DNA from: Echinococcus granulosus
Taxonomy: Eukaryota > Platyhelminthes > Cestoda > Cyclophyllidea > Taeniidae
Direction of reading: 5' to 3'
Assembly: GCF_000524195.1 (NCBI RefSeq)
Contig: NW_020170508.1
Coordinates: 130,315 to 194,314 of the forward strand
Length of the DNA: 64,000 bases
Shown here: positions 56,201 through 64,000 of the stretch, one piece after another
Layout: each line of letters opens with the position of its first letter
Position numbering within the stretch: position 1 is the first letter of the stretch
Notes under the pieces: model-generated
The model's input: the letters and a program-made list of their open reading frames with translations, nothing else
What the model was told of the DNA's origin: nothing
The model's database searches: none
Translations under genes and position numbers: made by a program

Positions 56201-59200
56201 TGCAGTGTTATTAATTAAGGCGTGAGAGAAAGAATCGGAAGTTTATTTACCCCTCCATGTTGAGTCCTCATTTCGCCTACTAATTAAAAAGCTCAACAAA
56301 AAATGGCAAGTAAGGACAGCACGATCTTGCGATGCTTTGTAGCCCTTTTTACCGAACCTCACCAGACCTGAAGAGTCGTGAAACATGATAAGCAATTGAA
56401 GGTTACGAATGAAGGAAATGCGTTCGAGTTGGGAAGGATTATAAGCCCTTTTATGAGTTTCCATTACCTCTATTTTTGATGATCTGATTTGGTGATTAAA
56501 GCCACAGGCATCTGGGCATCGAAAAGTTATGTTACCTTGAAGTCGGTGACATAAAGCACGCGAAAAAACACGAAGAATGGACCAAAATTTGGGAGGAATT
56601 AATCAGAAAGCATTTACAGAACCAACAAAGTATATCTTGCCAGTGGTGGACCCCGGGAATGTCAGCAAGGCGATTCAAATGTCACTCGCTCGCTTTTCCT
56701 TTACAAGTATGCATCATGACAGGATCAGAGAGAAGCGTCAAGCCCTGGATCGGGAGGTCGTGCCAGCATGCCTTTGAGCAAAGCTCCAGTGCCTCGCTTG
56801 TTGGCCACATCGTTAGCATATAACCTCTTCAACCGTTTGATTAGAAACCCTTCGGACTAAGTCGTTTGAGGAGGTGGGGAAGAGATAACCTCCAAATCTA
56901 ATTCCAATACTTCAAGGTTGTCTGCACGCACCAAACATGAATGATTGACACCTGAACAGCCAACGCAGTAGTTCAAGAGATTTTTGAAGCTTATTCTGGC
57001 CAAAAGGGAAGTCGACAAAATTCGTAAATCACTCCTCTCAAGCCTTGGAGGAGTTATTTGGATAATTTCTCCCCTCCTTTGTTCTCCCTCTAGCGCGGTT
57101 CTTATGATGATGATTCCAAAAATGGAGCCAAGCTGAATTTTATGGCTAATTGTGCTCCTCTATCAAAAGACTGACGTCCGGTCAACAAGCTGAGCTCTTG
57201 ATTCCGGAAGTCGCCGTCTTACCTTCACAAACTACCTGCCTATCTTCAGCGGCCATCTCTAGGTTTATTATTACTCCAGGCCACCCCACCCCTTTGAACC
57301 AGATTCAACCCATAAGGTATGCCGGTACCCGCATAGTATAATCTCTCCCCCTTCGTTTAAATGAATCATGAAATTCTTCAACACATTTATTATTTTACTG
57401 GTAAGTCAATCAGGCTGGGAGATTTCTCTCATCAATTTTAAGGGGCTGAGGCTAGTTTGAAGGCGGTGGAGGAAGGGATTTGCCCCATCAAACTTTACGG
57501 GGTCAACAAAGCCTTTATAAAGACTCCTAATAAAAGGATTAAAATTGGCGGCTACCTTCAGCAACTAATCCATTCCCATGACCCGTAGGAAGGCTTCTAA
57601 CAACTGAAGCGACACCAGTCGTGGCCGTGGGCCATCTGGGACGTCCACGGTAACTGGATGAGGATGTCCATTAAGTGACTACGTGATACTTATGCCTCCT
57701 CTACTAGCTGGATAGATTGCAATGAGAAACCGTGGCAACGAGGAACGAAACAATTCTAAACTCCTTCCTCATAGTCTGCATTCTTACGTCTAGAGATGGA
57801 AGTAGACGATGGTCTGCTCATTCCCTCTCTCTCTCAATACAGTTCCCAAACAGGACGATACCCCGGATCCAGTGAAATTGCCAAGAGGGATTAGTGTCGT
57901 TGAGGTCAGGCATCATCTCAGTTGCATGGATATTCAATTAATGTCATAGTTGGCTCGTGCGAATCTTTCCGACAGCACAGAATGCGCTGCGATATTCCAC
58001 GTGGCAAGTTGACCAAAGGAAGCGCCGAGGGCGACACTCAAAAGAGGAGGGAGAAACTAATGTAATACCCTAATCGTTTATTCAGCTCTTCGTTTTGGTT
58101 ATGCAGCCACTCAAGGCTCCTCCTTTGTATTTCTCCTAAGTAACATAGACTCTCGGTCATGCCGGTAGCCCCTCAACCCTCATCTACCTCGACAATGCAT
58201 ATTCCTTCATAATATTGCGTCTTCTTTCGCCTTCAGAAAAGGCTTGGTGCTTTACAATAAAATTTAACTAATTTATTATTACTTTTCACTCAATTTTAAA
58301 ATTTTTCTCCCTCGTCCTACCCTCAGCCGCCCTCTTCGGCAGACACTCGAAAGTTCAAAGCCCCGAAATCCTATCTGCCATGTTTTCTTCAAACATAAAG
58401 GATGTTGTGTAAACGCGAGGTCCGCTTTTTGTGTTGTAATTTAAGTTATACACATCCTGTCCCGGGGGTGGGAAAGAGGAGGGGATGCAAGATCAAAAGG
58501 CACCGTTTGGCACAAACTGAACGGTGCAACAAGACATGGAGACTGACTAACGGTAGTATCATTTTCAAGAGGCCTGTCAGCGATTGTGTTATCATCGAGG
58601 AAGCGAGGAGACTCAAGTAATTGGGTTTGGAAAGAATGACGCGCCTGAGGCTAATCTGAAGTCTAAAAAAGTCATAGAAGCTTGATGGAAGGTATATTAC
58701 TAGTACACAGAAGAGCCGAAGGGCCATCGGCCTAGTCTGGAGGTCATGTCGGATAGAGGAAGTGTAACGGCAAAGCTCAATGTCCTCTGTTTTACTAAAA
58801 TGAATAAAAAAATCGCCTTAAATAATCAAACCGCTGCCTTTTTAGGGTCGCTCCGTCTAAACCAAGCCAACACCACCTCCGGTTAACCCTCAGTATCGAA
58901 AATTCCTTCTCAAGGAAAGCGATGGAATGAAGCTAATTAGACATTTCAGCTCTTCTGCAGACGTGGCCATGGAATTGTTTCGCTTTTAATCCGGAGTGGA
59001 GTGAAGGAGGGGGAAGACAAAGTTAGTTTTATGCAGACACCCACGACGAAGGAAACAGGCGAACCGAACCTCGGGTAGGTGGACCTCCTCAAGACGTGTA
59101 ATTAGCTTCACGACTTATCAGTTGCGCCTCACGGTCTAAGTCTATAATTTACCCACCTACATCCACCATATTTTTTGTAGCTGAAAAGACATCTGAGGGA

Positions 59201-60649
59201 AAAAGTATCCTCTCCTCAGATATGGGACGAGAGAAGAACAATGGTGTCGGATTTTGAAATATGAAGCTTCATATAGTGGTGGTCCAAGCTTAGAGTGGCC
59301 CCCTAGAGCGGAGGGCAACCGAGGGCTGAAAAGTTTGTGACACTCAGCACAGCACAGCTACATCTACGCGAGAAGTCTGGACGGAGGTCGAAGGCAGTCG
59401 TGGACAGTAGGGGCGATTGTCAACAGCTCACCAGTCTCTAGCTCTGTTGCTATAGCCTTCGTTGAAGGCTCTGGCTTCTCCATAAGGTATTGTAGGGATA
59501 TTACGATTACCCTGTCCATTTCTTTACGGTCTCACTTCAACAGAGTGGGGTTTCAAAAGCCCTCTGTGGTTGCTTGTCGGCTTCAGCACCGATAACGAAG
59601 ACCTCATGATAAGCTCTAGCTCAACAGTGGAGTTGTTTGCGTAAATCGAGCTCAAACTCCTGAATCTCCCTGTCTCTTCGGGGTGAACCGCATCATATAG
59701 GAATTCATTTCTGTAGTAGTGTAAAGGTCTGAAGACATTTTTTGCAGTTCAACAAATATTTTTTTTCAGGAGGAAGTTACCTTTGAGAAGAATGAGGAAG
59801 GAGTCTATAACGCTTAAGACCATCACGTCCAGAAAACCTTTCCTGAAGTCTCGGTCCACCTACACGGAACTAAAAATCAGATTAGTTGCCGAAGGTGAAC
59901 AGCATTTATGTATTTATCCTCCATCCTTCGGTCAACAAAATCGGCCTCTTTGTTGACCTGAACTGGAACTGCTTGCCACTGCTATCAATGTAGAGGCCCA
60001 AGTCATCTCTGAGAGCACATCTCCATGGAATGTGGCTTAATCTCAACCTCCATAGCGGTTAATAGGCTAAAAACATAGTCAGGAGGACACAAAACCAAAC
60101 CGTGGGGATTGAAGGACTCATACAAAATAAATGTTTAAAAGTTTAAAAGGTCATCTGACAGGAGCGATTGCAATAGGCCTCGATTTGTCAGAAAGCGAAG
60201 GCACTGAATCATGCCAGGGATGGTAGATGAGATGCACACTCTCCACCCTCCCGGTCTGGTCTTCTCATAAAAGTCATTTGTCTGCCGTATCAGAAGCAAA
60301 AGAACAGCACAACACAGCACTACCCTTCAAAGGGAAGTACATTAATTGGCACAACAGTTGTGCTGTTTTGTTGCTGGCACCGCAGAAGAAGGACAGCGGG
60401 ATAAGGAGGGGGCGGGGGACGTCAAGGTGGTACGGAGGTGAAGGTGTACTGAGTCGGGTAGACATCAAAGACTTCAATTTTTTTACCGCTAACACTACAA
60501 CTCCATCAGCACTGTGTACTTTGTCAATATGTTGCTGTCTACACATACAACTCCCTATAGGATGGAGGAGAGGGTTGTTAAAATCCTTGTGCTTGATTAA
60601 TCACGCATAGCTGGTGAGTGGGTGTCTATTTTCAAATTAAATAAAGTCG

Positions 60650-60970
60650 CAGTCTATCTATCCATAAATACTTTATTCTGTCGTCCTTGAAACATCTACC
60701 ATGCCTCTGACAATCCGTCCATTCCCTTATCCTTTCATTCACAGCGTCATTTGTCCCGATGAAAGCCTGTCTACCCAAATTCTTGCCCTGTTGTCTTTCC
60801 ACCCATCAAACCATTTATTCACTAGTGTGATTGTAGCTGTCTGTTTTGATTTACTGTTTGGCCTTTTCTGGTTTTATAAACTTTGTCCCTCCCTCTTTCC
60901 ATTTGCCCATTGGTCGTTCTTCCCTCCATTTGTCCCCTATCGCGTACCCATCCTGTATCCGTTTTAAGAA
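60650..60970 (+). repeat. CATCC/TCCATT-rich tract
   Basis: Pyrimidine-rich stretch with recurrent ATCCAT, CCATTC and CACCCAT, similar in composition to the WIPI intron tract at 37583-38300. No fixed repeat unit. Confidence 0.35.
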
Positions 60971-63768
60971 TGCAGTAGTGGTGAAAGACATCAAACCGAC
61001 TTTTGAGGCTCTTTTCCAAAAGATGAAGGATGCTATCTTAGTTTTCCTTCCTTTCTTTCTCCTCCTAAGTTAAGAAATAAATTCTTAATGTCACTCACTC
61101 ACTTCACCAATCCTAAACGCATATTCCGCGCCTGAATAGACAGGTGAGGGAGGGCATAAAAAAATGTTTTTTGGCTTTGCCAAATGCCAACGCAGCGTCT
61201 GTCAAGATGGGCTTTACTGGGAAAAATGATGGTCTTTTTTAACGACCTGCCAAGCGCCTCCTCTGAGAGGAAGCATGCAAAGAAAGGGAGGAAAAGGAGT
61301 GTAAAATTTGACGAAAGAGAAGTTGAGTTTGCTCTACAAACCGTCGGGAAAGAGAGGAAAAATGTGGGTACATTTGTTTTCAAGTAATTAAGCGATTCAT
61401 CCATCTAATTGACTTCCTTCAGCCTCTGTTAGATTGGACCTCATTACCTCTCTTTCGGTGGAATAGGAACGTACGTCTGACCTTACCGCGGCCCCTATTC
61501 GAGGAGTTTGAAGTGGATCTATTCACCTCTTCCACTGCGGTGGGTTAGTTTTCAGCCCAGCCTCAGCTCAAATCACGTGGCACATAGATAGGCGGAGTAA
61601 AGCCACCTTTCAGGGCTGTCTGCCTTTGGCTAGCCACAGCTTTACCTCGTTGGACAGGCCTCGTTCATCTAGTGACGTTTTGTGTTGTCAAATGGACTCC
61701 TTGATAGAGCCCATCCTTATTCCAGTCTTATGATTATTTTTGGCAGACAAACTACTCCAAGTGGAATTGTTTATGGGGCCAGTAAACTCGTGGCTAAGCG
61801 GACGTCAGCGATCCCCAGGGAGGAGACAAGCACTGGTCTCTCCATGAGAATGTGAGATGTCTTCTTCAAGCCAAACTCCTCGTTCCATGCTCCTGAAACT
61901 GGAGGTAAAAAGTACAAAACAATTAATATAACGTATTTGCACCTAGTACACCTCCTCTGACTAAAGAATTACATTTTTTAGAGTAAAGGAATCTTTTCCA
62001 TCAAAATTTGATAGGTTTTTATCCCTTTATAAATGGAGGCAGATTCATGCTTTCCTTCTCTTCCCAAATATGATAGACAAAATCCTTATGGCAGATTGGA
62101 AGGGAAGAGATGGATTTTGTTGAGATGATGCGCTTTGTGTTTTTCTTGTTCTGTACGCACCAAATTTATCCTCACCTGGAAAGGTGTGGTTGCGACCTCC
62201 ATCCCCAAAAGGGAGTCCAAAGTCAAGGCGGTGACTGAGATCGTTCAACATAGTGCAAAACATTTAGAAGCAGGTAAGGGTAGGGAACTACGGTGTTTTC
62301 AAGCGGGGAGAGGTGTAAAGTGACTTCAAAAGGACTGTAATAGTAAGGACAAAGTGTCAATGGGTTTAAAAGTGGCTTTGTCAAAGGAGAGAATGAATTG
62401 CGGATCCAGGGGAGCTAACTAATGTAAAGCCCTTGACCCATCAAGTATGTTTTATGTCGGAACTCGGCAATTGCTGGGAAAAAGTGCGTCGTGGAGAAAT
62501 TAATTGATGACCAGACCAATGTCCCTTTTTGCCAGGGAAAGAGCTGAAGGACCAGCACTACAGAAACACATTCAACTTAAGAGGTAATTAGGATCATTAA
62601 GATCTTTAACTTGAGTTCTGACAGTCAAACGGATACAGGAAGATGTTCTTGAGCCGGACACATCTCTGTGCGACACCTTCGAATAGAGCACATCTTTAGT
62701 GACTGTAGCGGTCGACTTTATCCCCTCAGAATCCGTGTTATTAAACTTTTTTATTAAAAACTTCAAATAAAAGACAATTGAAAGATCAAATTTAGCTTAA
62801 CTAGTTTATCCGCACCAGGTGGGTAAATCAAACAGCAGTCAAGAGTAGGAAGTGCCACTGATCGAACTTATTTGCACAACCCCACCACCGCCACCACAGT
62901 AATTGTATCAGCTTAATCGAGGAGGTGATACTGGCGCCTATCCAGGACGCACGACATTCGGGTGAAGTGGTCGAACGTGAGGGCCGGTGGGGGCAAAGGA
63001 GAGCAGATGGCGGCACAACATCAAAGTTGAGTAATGCGACACCTTATCTGACAAAATGCGAGCCTGTAGGCGTAATCATCAGAGATCTACAGACTGTCTT
63101 GCAATTAAGGAGGGCAGAAAAAGAAAGTTAAGTGAACGATCTGTGCCGGAAATCACCAACTTGTCATATTTAACAACAGGAAGGGGGGAGGGTAAACAGG
63201 CCTTGATAGCAGATTGCGGTAGTTGTCCGAAAATATTAATACTAAGTAAAGTAGTTAAGGAGTTTATATCAGAGGGTGCACAATAGGAATGGTTGAAGCT
63301 CGTGAACTTTGACGAAGTGAATTCAGGTGGAGCAGTTGACAATCCCTATATTGTGAATATGACTGCGTCAAATATCAGGGCACTTTAATACGAAGGCACA
63401 TTTTCACCGCCTGGACCAAGGTCTCTAGGGCCACGTCAGAGAAGGGTTGTTAGCATGTCTTTCCAAGGGCAAGCCAAGGCCCTCAAGGTGGTAGTCGAAA
63501 GTGCAAAGTCTGGATAGCCTACGAGGTTAAAGGCCCACCCTTCATTTGCGACCATTCTACAGCTGAACCAGAGACAATTTCAACAAATTCGTTTGCTCAA
63601 CGGATTCCGCACATTCACCACAGGACAGATAACCCTCAGGCACAGAAAACGTGATTATTCTAAAATCAAGAACAGAATTTAACATCTTCTACTGTTTTAG
63701 GCATAACCAGTCTATTTTTAGCACAAATAGATGTAACTACGCCTGCTACAAATCAGTCAAGAACACGT

Positions 63769-63784
63769 GTCACACATGTGTGAC
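63769..63784. repeat. Palindrome GTCAC-N6-GTGAC, copy 5
   Basis: GTCACACATGTGTGAC is a perfect 16-bp palindrome followed by GC, as in copies 3 and 4. Confidence 0.6.
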
Positions 63785-64000
63785 GCTTACTGCTAACGTG
63801 TTAACGTGTTCCAAAGCACTGAGCACACTAGCAAGACCTTCCAAATGAGTTGCTCCAAGGTTACAACAAAATTTACACTCATACAAGAAGAAGGCGCTAC
63901 CACTGTTACTACTACAAATCGTGTCTACATTTGACTTGTGATTACCAACACTTAGGCCAACACCCTCTCCACCAAATCGCTGCGGATTTGCCACGTTTTT

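Larger units (their letters stand above)
56201..64000. other. Gene-poor region, part 3
   Basis: No supported gene to the window end. Open stretches at 56577-56777, 58402-58727, 60227-60610, 61184-61404 and 63079-63342 are short and unrecognised. A CATCC-like tract occupies 60650-60970, and a perfect dispersed palindrome lies at 63769. Confidence 0.5.

Noticed and set aside
56577..56777. 66-codon + ORF in the gene-poor region
   Set aside because: It reads like a protein, but has no similarity, splice sites or neighbouring exons to support it.
42327..64000. tRNA, rRNA, CRISPR or reverse-transcriptase/transposase signatures
   Set aside because: I looked for TC-loop-like GGTTCGA contexts, regular repeat-spacer patterns and polymerase or integrase motifs. 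None was convincing. CRISPR arrays are not expected in an animal genome.

Overview
The window is nuclear DNA of an animal. It carries spliced genes with GT-AG introns, AATAAA signals, four conserved bilaterian gene families and two 100-N scaffold gaps. Introns are mostly short (many of 35-400 bp) and the proteins diverge from their human counterparts. With the compact layout and the two unfamiliar cysteine-rich proteins, this suggests a flatworm, most likely a tapeworm. That placement is inference.

Layout. (1) 0.4-3.0 kb: two tandem, intronless paralogues on the + strand encode cysteine-rich proteins of a family I do not recognise. They share a CACGTG-containing block just upstream of their start codons. 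(2) 3.6-14.5 kb, +: 29 exons of huntingtin (HTT), covering roughly the C-terminal 60%. The N-terminal half, with the polyQ region, is not in the window. (3) 15.9-26.5 kb, -: a complete SPT16 (SUPT16H, FACT large subunit), 16 exons, 1097 codons, tail-to-tail with HTT. (4) 28.3-31.4 kb, +: a complete Tat-SF1/Cus2 homologue (HTATSF1), 6 exons, 517 codons, divergent from SPT16. (5) 33.5-41.7 kb, +: a complete WIPI1/2-type PROPPIN (ATG18 family), 13 exons, 592 codons, with one probable GC-AG intron. (6) 41.7-64 kb: about 22 kb in which I find no convincing gene, only weak ORFs, palindromes and a dense E-box cluster.

Exon boundaries were chosen by hand from GT/AG sites, reading phase and family similarity. 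For SPT16, HTATSF1 and WIPI the exon lengths sum to an exact multiple of three with one open frame. HTT is consistent except at one exon, whose only open frame reaches TAG directly before its only usable GT.

Functional themes: SPT16 and Tat-SF1 are both transcription-elongation or splicing factors and sit head-to-head. Huntingtin and WIPI both act in autophagy and vesicle biology, but nothing in the sequence shows that their proximity matters. The main unexplained signals are the tandem cysteine-rich pair and a dispersed palindrome, GTCAC-N6-GTGAC, found in five exact copies (about 0.06 expected by chance).
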